Positions 11,560 through 24,500 of a stretch of DNA of 64,000 nucleotides are shown piece after piece. Positions within the stretch are counted from its first letter, which is position 1, and every line of letters starts with the position of its first letter. A program made the position numbers and the translations under genes. The DNA comes from Hyalella azteca (lineage: Eukaryota; Arthropoda; Malacostraca; Amphipoda; Hyalellidae). The stretch spans positions 231,960 to 295,959 of the forward strand of contig NW_025935155.1 of the NCBI RefSeq assembly GCF_000764305.2, written 5' to 3'. The notes beneath the pieces are model-generated. The model was not told the DNA's origin, ran no database searches, and saw only the letters and a list, made by a program, of their open reading frames with translations.

Positions 11560-12530
11560 ATGAAGCCCTCAAGCAATACCTTCCCATGGGAGGGATACGC
11601 CTCCAGCAGCCAAAAGGGTGGTAGTCGGGACCAACGCGGAACGCATGAACTCCTTCTTGATGGAGCTTTCGCGTCCCCAAGTTCAACATATCAATATCAG
11701 CGTCGGTTGTTCGACATCCGAAATGATTCAGCAGGTGTTAAAGATGGGGCTAGAAACGCCCAAAGAAATAAAGACAATTTTGAATTAAACAGTAGCTGTG
11801 GAGCCGTGCAAAAAATAAACTTGTTCAGTGAAGACCAAACAAAAATTGCGCCCAAACAATCGCTTTTGATTGAGTCAAGAGCTGCATTCATCAATTCATC
11901 CGAGGGCAGCAGAAGCAGCGGAGAAATGTCTTGGTGCAAAGAAAAGTCTACCTGGAGAGACGGAAGTCTTAGCGATCAACCTTCATTATCAGCTCCGTAT
12001 TGCTCTACGCCAGAAGGTTCTCTACAAGCCCCTTCTTCGCACAACCCTGCCGTTCATCCTCACTATAGAAGAACCCCTGCCAGACCGCATATTTCAGCTT
12101 CTTATACTCCTGAAACGAATGTTGACCATGCCGTGGCTCGTACAACGCATGTCCTGCGTCGTATCGATCCCGCCATGAATAATGTACTAAACTGTTCGAG
12201 TGGAAATTTTCTTTTATCTGCGAGCTTATCTGACTGGGATAATGTCTCATCAAAAGGAACCGAGAGCTCAACTTCTCAGGTTGATATTCAAAACAAACCT
12301 GAAAACGCTAATTACAAAACACCATTGGCTTCACGTCTCCATCCATTTAGCTATGCTAATTTATGTTTGGAATTTAGCACTCAACTTTTTTCCTGTCAAA
12401 ACAATTTTTTTGCTCGAAAAAGCTTCTCTTTACCGTCTCGTCTGTACCTGCTGGCGATAATTGCCCTGATCATCATACCTGTCGCCACCAATGCTCTCAC
12501 GGGACCCAACGTCTGTTCCAAGCAAGAAAC
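11560..12530 (+). CDS. drpr: drpr coding exon 1: long N-terminal extension, signal peptide, start of EMI
   Basis: ATG 11560 has A at -3 and an in-frame stop 15 bases upstream. The frame stays open for 324 codons. The first ~290 residues are Ser/Asn/Thr-rich and unlike anything I recognise. Residues ~295-312 are a hydrophobic signal peptide (LYLLAIIALIII then PVATNA), followed by LTGPNVCSKQE, the usual first residues of mature Draper proteins. A shorter start, such as the Met at residue 206, is possible. Draper and MEGF10 normally begin within a few residues of the signal peptide, so either the extension is real and lineage-specific or the true start is elsewhere. The exon ends in phase 2 at GTGAGT. 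Confidence 0.8.
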
Positions 12531-15500
12531 GTGAGTTCTGACTTATGCCTCCTTCATTTGTTATAATTTTAACGTGCTTCACTATCCTTAACTATCAATT
12601 TACTGTTTATTATTCTTCACACTGTGTTATTGTTAAAATTTTAAAATTTATAGTTTTTTCAGCATCGTTTCAAATTTTTTTTATTTTTTTTTTTGCTGTA
12701 GGAGTTTTAAAAGTCCATATTTTTTAGTTGCTCAAACTTTTCTCTCATCTCAGATTCGTCAATTCAGCTGTTCAAAATTGTTTGTATTTATTCTTTTTTA
12801 TAGTATTAGAGAAAATATTAGATTTGCCTCTATGAATTAAATCTCAATTATAATTCATATATCCCCGTTTCGGTCCCGTCTCCATTTTTTTCACCAATGA
12901 AATAAAGTTAAAAAATGTTCTACTCTTACCTTTGAAACGTTTGTCGAAAGATGATGAGATTGAGCTACTAGAACTTTTGAGTGCTGGGGATCGTACCACA
13001 TAGTGATTTTGTTATAAATTCTCCTTTAGAACAGACTTTGATACTGAAACTTGTAATGATTGAACTCGTAGTAGGGAAAGACAGTTTATTTTGCATCTAG
13101 AAATAGTCGAGCCAATTGTACCGTTCATGCAGAGAGGCTTGTTGCACCAAAGCGCAGTATCTTGTTTGGCTGCATCGCAATGCTCGGGAGTGTCAACAAG
13201 GTTTGATGTTGCGCGTAACTTGAGAACTTTTCTTCTTTATGCCAGCGAGTGTGGGAAAGGCTTTTGCTCTCATTGATGGGCTTAAATCTTTGCTGCGTGG
13301 TAGTGGATTATTTAGAAAGTGTTTGATCCGTGATAAGAATTGTATAGAAACGGCTCACGCTCCCATTTTTCATGGCAATGCATATATTGTCAAAATTTTG
13401 TAATTCGCATAGGTATATAATTCTTTTGAAATAAATTTCATTTTCGGTTAAATTCCTTCAGTCAATTCCTCGTTGAATAAGTCATGTTGGCTTATAATGT
13501 GGAGCTTATCACTATAGCAAGCCTGTTGTGTTCAACTCTTATCGTCAATATCTAATTATCAGCGCTTCACTAAATTTAGGCCGACATCAATATCTGAAAA
13601 GCAGCTTTGCAGCAATACCATGCTGGCTTTAAAGTTTAAGTTTGAGCACTTCACCAATATTATGCTGGCTGAAACCAAACCTAACAATGGCTGCAAAATT
13701 ATGTCTCAACCCTCGTGTTGCTGACTCCGGTCTGAGTTGTTTTGAAATATACCACACGTCGTATTCATGGAATAGAGCCTGCTTGGTCCATCGAGTTCTG
13801 AGAAATTTTGGCTTTGCTTTCTTTCCATGAAATTTTTATATTGCATTCCAGTGAGGAAAATCAACGTAACCAACTGCATTCTGCTGCAGCATTTGTGTTT
13901 ATTATTTAGCCTTAACTTCCGAGTTTAACAATATGAAATTATGGTGCAAGTGAGCAGAATTACGTCTTTCTAGTATCCTCACAGCAACATTGATTTTATA
14001 CATAAAGGTTCAAACCCTCGAATATTTGAAAATATTAATATGCACTTATTTGCAGATACACGAGCCTCGTGAACGTATCTGTGGTGAAGGCGTATAGAGT
14101 TCGAACCTACGTCTTCTGCCTGAGCATTCCTCCTAAATGTTCCAAGTACAAGATGAACTACAAGACTGCTTACCAAACTCAGGTGAGAGGTTCTTATTAC
14201 GATGGTTTCTTGTTGATGCTGGCAGTTAGAGCTGCTTATAAACACCAGTTACGTTTGACGTTTTAGATTACGGTCATTAGACGTTCCTGTTACGGTTGAG
14301 ATAAATTATGACAATTACCCCAGACAATAATGCTACTTGGTGCCTTTATTTACTACTTCAGAGGAAAATATGCCAGCAATTTTAGAGTCGGGCAAATGCT
14401 GCTGAGAGATGATTTCGTGTAACTTTGATCAATCTGCATGACTTTCCATTTTTCCCCAGCTCGCATGCAGATAACTATTGAAACTTGTACCTTTTTGATG
14501 TAAATACAATTCAGGTATTATATTGATTAATAATTTGATGTAAAATTCCTGCATTTTAGCATGACGCTTACTAATGAATAAAGAACCCGCAATAAATTTC
14601 TCAACGTAACGATGTATTGCAGAGTCAGACGAAGACTCGGACCGTGGACGTGTGCTGTAGCGGGTACACTCGTGTGCCTGCGGAGGACCGCTGCAAGGCC
14701 ATCTGCTCCCAGGACTGCATACACGGTGTCTGTCTCAAGCCCGACCTGTGCCGCTGCGAAGCTGGCTTCTCAGGACCCTCTTGTAACATCAGTAAGCCTT
14801 TGTGTCTTCATATTCCTGTTGTTAATTTAGCGGCAACATTGGGTTTGCTGTCTATATATAGTATCTTGTTACGTATTGTTTAATCACTTGATAAGAAAGT
14901 ATGATGTTGAGACTTCCTCTGGGGGATTTTTTTGTTGAGGCTGATTAACTTTGGAATCGCCCTTAAGCATTCCATGGTCGCTTTGCTATAATTTTGTCAC
15001 TTAAAAATTATCGACGATTAAAAATTTAATCGTTTCATATCATGCTATTTTATAAACGATGTTTTTTCGTTTTTGAGTGCTGCCCCGTTAGCGCTTCTCG
15101 TCGCGAACGGTTCTCGAGTTAAAAATAAAATTTCTCCGTAAATACGAGTTCTTTGAAAGTCCTGTGTTTATGTTCAAATATTTAGACGGGTTGATTCGTC
15201 CCTTGTTTAGCGTCTAAGGAATCAATAGATTTCTCAGTTGTTTTTATTAGTAAAACTAATGTTAATACTGCTACATTATTATATAGATATTAGATGAATT
15301 ATTTTTGTCGTGGTTTGTGGTTAATGCCGATTCAATCAGCACGCTTGATTGTGTTGGAAAGTTTTGGTTTGTTTTTGTTTGCAGAAAATTCAAAATTGCC
15401 TGTAGCGTTTTCCGTGGGTTTAGAATGCATTGCATGCTAAAATTTGGTGTTGACTGAGAAGGAGTAATTTCCAAGCTATAAGTTTGTTCATTGACTGTTT

Positions 15501-18500
15501 TTTTCAACTCTTTGCCCGGTATTGCTTTTCTAACACGTCACTAGTTCCAAACCCTAAACGTTTTTTCGGATTTTCACTTCGACAATAAATAATTTTGACG
15601 GGAGCAAATTTCTCATTTCGAACTGTCTTACTTTGCCGCAGAATTCATTACGTACTTTTGAACAGGACGAAGTTGCAATCAGAGATTTGTGTTGCTACTG
15701 AAATCATGCTACAACTTTGGAGACGTCAACGATAGCAAAAGATCCCTGCAGCATCGTCGTTATGTATCATGTTGATTTCTGCAGAGCAGTTGGCTTTATG
15801 TTCCCAGAGTTTAATTCGTGGTAATTGTGATTACAGCTGACGGAGACCTTATGAATGCGGTTGTAAGCGACCGTTGTACGGGCACGACATGTTATCAATA
15901 CTGTGAGTTATGGTGCTATGTTTGTGCTCTTGCTTCTCTTGAATAGAACCAAGAGACTTCATTCGGCTGACGGTTACATTTGGAACTTTGGTACTCGTAT
16001 TTGGCCTTGTTATTCATTCTGAGGTAGTTTTCGCAATCCTATAATCATTGTGCCAAATGTGCATTTAGTTTTCATCCTTCGGCCATCTGGTTTAGCAATA
16101 CAAATGCTTGGTTTATGCACCATATTTTGGACAGTTTGTGAACTAGTGGCGTTTCGCTCGCTCACGCTTTTTAATCATGCAAGGTGCGATCGCTAACGAA
16201 TTCGTGCAAATTGCGTTACACGTTAGGTTCTTTTCTACTTTCCATTGCCCGATTAACTAGGTAGGTACTCAACATTGTAAGGATATATCATGTTGTTGCC
16301 AACACAGTTCCTGCATGACAGTATGACACAGTTCCTGCATTGTCATATTTTCTCACTATTACAAAGTCACTTTGCTCTTCAATTGTTGAATGCTGAAACT
16401 TGACGACTGATCACGTACAAGTGACATTTGCTCGAACCAAATTCTAATGATTTTTACCATGAAAGCTCTGTCCAAGTAGCTAAAAAGCGCCCATCATCCG
16501 TTTTTATGTCATCTTTTATAATTTGTATATTATTTAACACGTGAAGTAGTAATTGAAATGTTATGTTTATTGTACTCTTTTTCGGAGGAACTCTTTTTGG
16601 TTTCTACATCCTTTTGAGTTATCTCCGGTTACTCTTTAGATATTTTGTTACATTTTCACGTGGTTTCTACGATTGTGTTCTGTCAATTTAACAAGTGTCG
16701 TTATTTCTTGCTTTCTGTTATTTGCCCCCACACCGTCATTTGTTGGCGCTGGAAGATAACAATGACATTATGACAATATGGAAATACATTTGCCATCGTA
16801 AAATGCACCTGATATCCTGGTGAAGCAATCAAGGTTCTTGTTGGCAAATAAATTCTTGAGTCATTTTTATCACTTCCTGAAATACATGTATATAATGTAC
16901 TTATATACCTGCCCAATTAATCATCTCTTCCCTTTTTTTGCTGCCTTTCGGTAGGAATGAGAGGTGAGTTTTGAACTCAGTAATTAATTTTATTTTTTAT
17001 TTAACATCTGGTCAATAACCGGTCTACATTTAGTTATTTTATCGTTGTTTAATTCATATTTTGCATTGTTTCACTGTTCGTAATTTTCCATTAGTGATAT
17101 CGATGCCTCTGTTTTTATTATACTATTCGTTTCCTGCTTCTTTATCTACCTCTTTATCTCGAAGCTTCATTCCAGGTTAATTGATTTCCTATATTATCGA
17201 CTTCCTTGTTTTTTTTTAGAAAAGAATTCAATGCCTGCTGTTTCTCTCCATATCTGTATTTTTCATTTCTCTCCCCTCTTTTTCATGCATTCCAATTTAT
17301 TTTTTCCCCCATCACTCTCATATGATGTCATAGTAACAAGTATGTGGCGTGTGCGTGCAGCGTGCCCAGAGGGCAAGTGGGGCATGGGCTGCGTGCACGA
17401 CTGTCCCTGCCTCCATGAGGGCAAGTGCGACCCTCTCTACGGCAACTGCTCATGCCACGCTGGTTGGATCGGCCAGTATTGTGAGGAGAAATGTCCCCAA
17501 AATAAATACGGCATGGTGAGACATTGACTGTTATTTGCTTGCCGTGATGTTATTTGGCTCTTATCAGTCTTGTTTGGCTGTTCATATAAACCACAATAGT
17601 TTGATACATTGAGTGCATCACGGAGACGGTAGTTTGTGCAATAATGTGCATCCCATATTATATTAGCTACACTTCAGATAATATTGTATTGGAAAGGTGT
17701 TAGGTAAAATAGTAATGACAATGTGTTTGGTTTGATAAAATCGGGAGCATGTTTGATTAAATGGTATTAGTAATATGTAAACTAGGTAAACTTTGCTCTT
17801 GTTTCTTTAATTTACGATAACTTATTAGCGGTAACCGCATCGTTCCAAGGTGGATTCTTTGCCTGCAACTGTGCACCTGCTGGTTATTTCGAACTCCTCG
17901 TCTTCGAAATTGATTCGTTGTTTCTTAGAAACCCGGCAAAAAATCTGTATGCAATTAAAGAATACTTCATAGGTGATCTCTAATAACCTAGGCACAAATT
18001 TTCATCCTTCTTAGGACTGCAAAGACCAATGCAGGTGTCGCAACGGAGGCACATGCGACCACATCTCGGGGGCCTGCTACTGTCCCCCTGGCTGGACCGG
18101 GCCTCTCTGTGAGAAGCTGTGTCCTTCGGGCACCCACGGCAACGCCTGCAGCAACAAGTGCCAGTGCCAGAACGGCGGAAACTGTGATCCCATCACCGGC
18201 AAATGTAACTGCCCGCCTGGATGGACGGTGAGAACTTTCGACAGTAAGATAGAGTAGAATAGAAGTGTCGGCATTAAAGAAATAGGCCCATGGCCTGTTG
18301 CCGATTCTTATACTTTTCGTGACAGTAAGATGGGCTAGGTATACTAGAATGTCTGTAATTAAATGGTATAGAAAGGTACGAGGTTTCCATCTCAATAGGT
18401 TTTTTAGCCATGACACTTGTATTTGTATTATACACTTAGATATGCGATTGTGTACCTTCTCGGTTGGTGAACCAATCGGTTAAAATTATTGATACTCTGA

Positions 18501-21500
18501 CAAAAGTCGGTCTCCTGCGTAGTTTGTTCCTAGTGATCTTGAGCTTAACTGGTTTTCAGTTTATTTTACCAGTGATCGTGTTTCAGGGAGACGTGTGTGC
18601 CAACCCATGCCCCATTGGCTCGTGGAGCACCAACTGTACTGAGGTTTGTGACTGCTACAACGGCGCTACGTGTGATCACGTCACCGGCAGGTGCAAGTGC
18701 ACGGCGGGCTTCCTTGGCAATAAGGTAAGAAACTTCAATATACGACATTACTCTTGAATTCTGAAACCGCTCTTACTTAAATACCTCAATTCGTAACTTT
18801 TTCGGCCTAGATGAACATTACTTAAAAACTAACCGTGTCTCAATAATGCTTTCAGTTCCTATCCTCTTGAATTAGTGACTCGCCAAGCTTTTATGTTTTA
18901 GTGTTTTTTCTTGAGTATTAATCTTTTCGTGTCTACTATGGCTCTGTGTTCCGCGAGTACTGGTTTCCGATTTAAGGTTGTTTTGTGTTTCAGGTCTTCT
19001 TAGGTTTTAATGTCTGACTTAGAATTTTGACTTATAAAATAATTGTATTAATTTTTAGATTGTCTAACTGATGATGGAGTTGGATTCCGAAACGTTTTCA
19101 ATATCGATATGGTGAATTTGCTTGGCGTTTTCTTTGCTTTTAAATTCCCTGTGAACTTGCGAGTTCACAACTTGCTTTTAAATTTCTTGTAAACTTGCGA
19201 ATTTATTTCACCGACTGTCAGTAGCACATTAAAAACATTTTCTTTGTGCAGTGCCAGAAGGAATGCCCCTTGGGAACGTACGGAGTGAACTGCACGGAAA
19301 CGTGCGACTGCAAAAACGGAGCCACTTGCTCTCATATTTCCGGCCGCTGCTTCTGCAAGGAGGGCTGGCTAGGAGACGACTGCTCCCAGTCCGCTTGCCC
19401 TGCAAACCAGTTCGGTCCCAGCTGCTCCCAAATGTGCTCCTGTGAGACTGCCAGTACAGAAAGGTGAGCTGTTACAGCAGGCTGAACTGTTGAATAATTT
19501 CCTCAACCACCGCTTAAAGGCTTAAAGCAATTCGGATAGATCAAATGAATATAATATATATATTCAATACGATGTATAATATGATCAAGTTACCTCTGTA
19601 TTTATATCGACAATGAATTTATTTAAACTGGTGCACGTTATCTGACTCGTAGATGTCACCCGTGGACGGGAGAGTGCGAGTGCAAGCCAGGGTGGGCGGG
19701 CGTGACGTGTTCGCGCGCGTGTCCCTTCTACAAGTACGGCGAGAAATGTTCCAGTTCGTGCCAGTGTAAAAACGGCGCCTTCTGCAACCCCATCAACGGC
19801 AGCTGCACCTGCGCCCCTGGGTAAGAGTGAAGCTAGGATCTCTAATTGCAGCCCGTACTGTGGTAGGATAGGCTTATTGCCAAGGACAAGGTTTAGGATC
19901 TTTGAATTATTCTTGCTCTGCAGGCGGTCGTTAATAATCTTCCTACCTTTAATTACAGGCAAATAAATAATTTAATTTGATATATTTTGCTTAGATGTTC
20001 TCGGCATAACGTAGAACTTATAGTCGTAATTAAATGATCCTTTCTCTTAGATAAATCGTGCGATTTTTTGAACCACATCACTAGTTGCAGTGAAATGAAA
20101 AATATTGATTGGAAAACTGTGACACTAAATTAAGTACAAACCCTTTTAGAAAATGTGAAAAAGCTGCTAAATAATATCACAAAGATTGCGATGGAAGTAC
20201 AAGTAACTTACCATGACGATACTGCTTGTATTTCAGTAACTTACCAAGCCGTCATTGCAGGTATCACGGGACGTTGTGCGAAGACACGTGTCCGTACGGC
20301 AAGTATGGCCAGTCTTGCATGCTGGAGTGCCGCTGTGCTAACGGCAACGGATGCAATCACGAGACTGGCAAGTGCGTGTGTGACTCAGGCTGGGAAGGCC
20401 TCCAGTGCGCTGTGACATGTCCAGACGGGCGATACGGCGCCAACTGCACTCGAGAGTGTGACTGTCTGCACGGTGGTGCGTGTCACCCAGAGACGGGAGA
20501 GTGTACGTGTGGACCAGGACACTTCGGCGATAGGTTAGTGGTATGATAGCAGGAGAAATTAAGGATTATTTAGAGAAAGCAGGTATTATCGTGTAATGAT
20601 TGAGTGTTAATTAATCCTCTAACTATTCGGAGTAATTTCACAGCCAAACGTGAAGGTAGTCGCTTTCGGTCACTAAAACAATCTGTTCTGCAGGTGCGAG
20701 AAGACGTGTGAGCAAGGCATGCATGGTACCGACTGTAAATACCACTGCGCATGTGTGGGACCAAACGTCGAGGGTTGTGATCCGGAGACGGGCAAGTGCC
20801 TCTGCAAACCGGGCTTCCGAGGTGAGCCTTGAAATTATTCGCGAATATTTTGAATTCACCTTTACCTGCCATATCAACACTAATTAGTTGAACTAATGTT
20901 TTGCATCGACGTTTTTTTCATTTTAGAGGTGACTGTATCTCTCAACTTTCGAGATGGAAATCTACTGTCGTTGCTTCATTTCAAACTTCTATCGATTAAA
21001 TACAATATTGATTATGTATTAAAGTTTCGATGCCCCTTATTTGCCGTTTCTCTGATTTGTGCGCAGGCGTGAGTTGCGAGAGTCGCTGCTCGCGCGGTCA
21101 GTACGGCGAGAACTGTAATAAGCGCTGCGACTGCAAGAACGAAGGATCCTGTCATCCCGAGACCGGCAAATGTATTTGTGAGCGCGGATGGAACGGGGCT
21201 GACTGCAACACTCCATGCCGGCCGCACAAACACGGCGTTAACTGCAACCAAGACTGTCCTACATGCAGTCATGGTTAGTGCTATCCCATGAAAGTTTATA
21301 ACTTTCCTCAACTGATTTAAGTGAATTGACAATCCATGACTATAGTTTTGGATGTTGCTAGATTATTGAGTGTAACGCTCGACAATTTTTTTCAACTACA
21401 ACTTATTCTAATAATCATGATGTCTAAATTTTGGGATAGGTACTCGATCACAATCGACTAAAAATGAAAAGGAAAGTTTTTTAATTTTTCTGAGCGAATC

Positions 21501-24500
21501 TAAATGGCCTTGAATTTAATTGGCACCAACCTATGATTGTATTCTTGATATTTTAAGTTCGCAATATCATATTTCTCATCTTATCTTGACATTTCCTTAT
21601 CTTGCCAATAATTATCGTAATAATGTACATATTTCGCTATACACGAGTCGGCGCTTCACTTGTCGACGGAAAGATGAGATGTGGGGCAGAAATAAATGTA
21701 ATATTCAACTCGTCACTTTTTTGGACGCGATAGCGACTGGTGTTAATTGAATCTTTCTAAGTTGCTCCATGTGTAGGGCAACTAGAAAATGTTGCGAGTG
21801 TTTCTTTATGGTACTGACACTGCGTGTGTTGCCTTATGGTACTGACACTGTGTGTGTTGCCTTATGGTACTGACACTGCGTGTGTTGCCTTATGGTACTG
21901 ACACTGCGTGTGTTGCCTTATGGTACTGACACTGTGTGTGTTGCTTTATTGTAGTGACACTGCGTGTGTTGCTTTACGGTACCGACACTGTATGTGTTGC
22001 TTTATGGTACTGACACTGCGTGTGTTGCTTTATGGTAACAACAATACGTATGTTGACCAGGTAACGGGACGTGCGAGCACACGACTGGAGCGTGCGTGTG
22101 TGCCAGCGGATGGAGAGGTCCTCGATGCGAGCGCACGTGTATTGAAGGCTACTGGGGCATCAACTGCGAGAACGCGTGCCAGTGTCGAAACGGTGGAGAA
22201 TGCAAGCCGGAGACTGGTAAGCGATGAATAGATTATTGGAGGTTACAATTCTTCAATATCATTATGTTAATTTTCAATCTTCACCTCAAGTGGCCCAATC
22301 TGCGCTGGCATTCATGACTACAGCATTGCAGCTCATTCACCTCCAATTGGAAATTTTTATGTAAATGACTCGTGTCCATGATCAATGCCTCTCTCGCGTA
22401 GCTTTGTTTTGTACGGTAGCTATTTTGGTTAAGAAAATATTAAGGTATTTGTCTTCACATAGATTTTTTTCGATTAAATTTTCAAAGGAAAACTTATCTT
22501 CTATCAGTTTCAAACATTCACATTCGTCAACAGATGCATTTATTATGTAAAAATGTTTGAACTTTGGATAGTAGTGATGGATGTTCTTGACCTGTGTCTC
22601 TTGCCCCAGGGTGGGTGAGTTTGACTGGCACTTCAATTAATTTTCAATAGGATTACATATTTTATGTCCCAGTAAAGCATACATAACCTACAGCAAACAA
22701 TTTTTCTCGTGTGTGAAGAATTGAACTCGATCAACCAGTGAAGGTTATACCTAAACTATGACTCTTGTCTCTAGGCGAGTGTGTGTGTCTGCCTGGTTGG
22801 ACGGGAGCCAACTGCTCGCAGCCTTGTGCCCACGACTTCTTCGGCTACAACTGCCTACAGCCCTGCCACTGCCGCAACCACGCCTCCTGCCGCGGCAACG
22901 ACGGCTTTTGCGAGTGTCTTCCGGGTTGGATGGGGCCTGGCTGTACGCAGAGTGAGTTTCACTAACGGCGCTTGAAGTTCCCATAGTGGGTTTTTGTTCA
23001 CAATTTCACTTTCAAATCTAAAACAATTACAATGTAACTTTTGTGTAATTTATAATGTTTAATTTATTTACGAGTGTAAAATTATATCGAACCATCAGTA
23101 TAATAAAAGCTGTTTATAAAATAATTACTGCAGTCTTGAATTTCAATCCTGTTCGACAATGGTTGCACTACATACTACATAGACACGCTGTCGAAACCTT
23201 GAGCGATTCTTGGTTATGCTTCTGCGAACACGTCAACAGACTTCCTAGTTTTCCTGTGTATTTATTTTTTTTTTGTTGATTGCTCCTTCAATATTCTATG
23301 ACTTGGAATTTAGAGAAGCACATTTTTATAAATCATCTTAGATATGAAAATGTTATTGATACGACGAATGTAAACCGTGACTGTGATATAATGAGAAAAT
23401 AATGGACCGTATCCATGTAAACACTTAACTGCTTCGCATTTTTCTGTAGCTGTTATTCAAATTTTGCTTCTTCTGATCTGCAATTTCATAAACATTGTTT
23501 CACAGCGTGCCCTGAAGGCTACTACGGTCGCCAGTGTCTCTTTGTCTGCAATTGTCCGTCTGAAAAATTCATCTGCCATCCCGTCGATGGTTGCAAATGT
23601 CGTTACGGCTTCGGAGGTGAGTCTCTTGACTCGGATTTCTGAGACTCTCTTCACACAATGCGTACTTTTGCTTGGCCATTTTTATGAAAATACTAATTTT
23701 AATCATTATTCCCAATCTTTTTTCCACTTGTGTGTATTATTTTATTTTCGAATGGTTTTTTCATTTCAGCGCCTTTATATATAACCCAAAATTACAATAA
23801 TTGCTTCCTCGTCTCTAGGCGATCATTGCGACCAGCCCATGACAAGCACCATCGTTGACTTGGAGCCTCTTCCACCCTCGCCACGTCACTCTTCCAACGC
23901 CGGCATCATCATGGGTCTCGTCTTCCTCATCGTCTTGACTGTGATTGTGTCTTTGGTCCTTTACTACAGGTGATCTTTTCTACAGTCAATAACACATGCC
24001 GCGCTTATTTCGCCGCTTCTCAATAAAAACTGTATAATACTGCAAAAACTACGAATTTTTGAATTCGTTTGCCACATATTAAATACGAAGCTGTTGTAAT
24101 ATCACTAGGGAGTCGTGATTCAGTTTTGTTCATATAAGAGATTGTTTCTATTGAAAGCCGGTAAAATATGTCTTTGGCGACTTGAGTGTTAGGAGTTACT
24201 CGATTTAGTTGTCTCTGTCCTCCACTAGAGCCTGGTATTGTGTAGTTTCTTTTCTTTACTGATAAAAAATTTGTCTGACATGAACTGGACGGCAAACGGC
24301 CGAGCTACGAGTAAATCAACCTTGAGTGTTCGCTTTTCAAATGACGAACTTTGAAAGTATATGACGTTTAGTATATGCCTCTGTTGAATTTAGTTGTGTT
24401 ATATACAGTAATATCAGTGATGTATCTTGTGATGTATTGACCAAATTAGTTCAGTTTTCAATAATGGTATCACGCGAAGCTCCTGAGATGACTGACTCGT

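Noticed and set aside
17988..18416. 142-codon minus-strand frame opposite drpr exon 5
   Set aside because: Antisense of Cys-rich EGF codons; the plus strand has conserved domains and correct splice sites.
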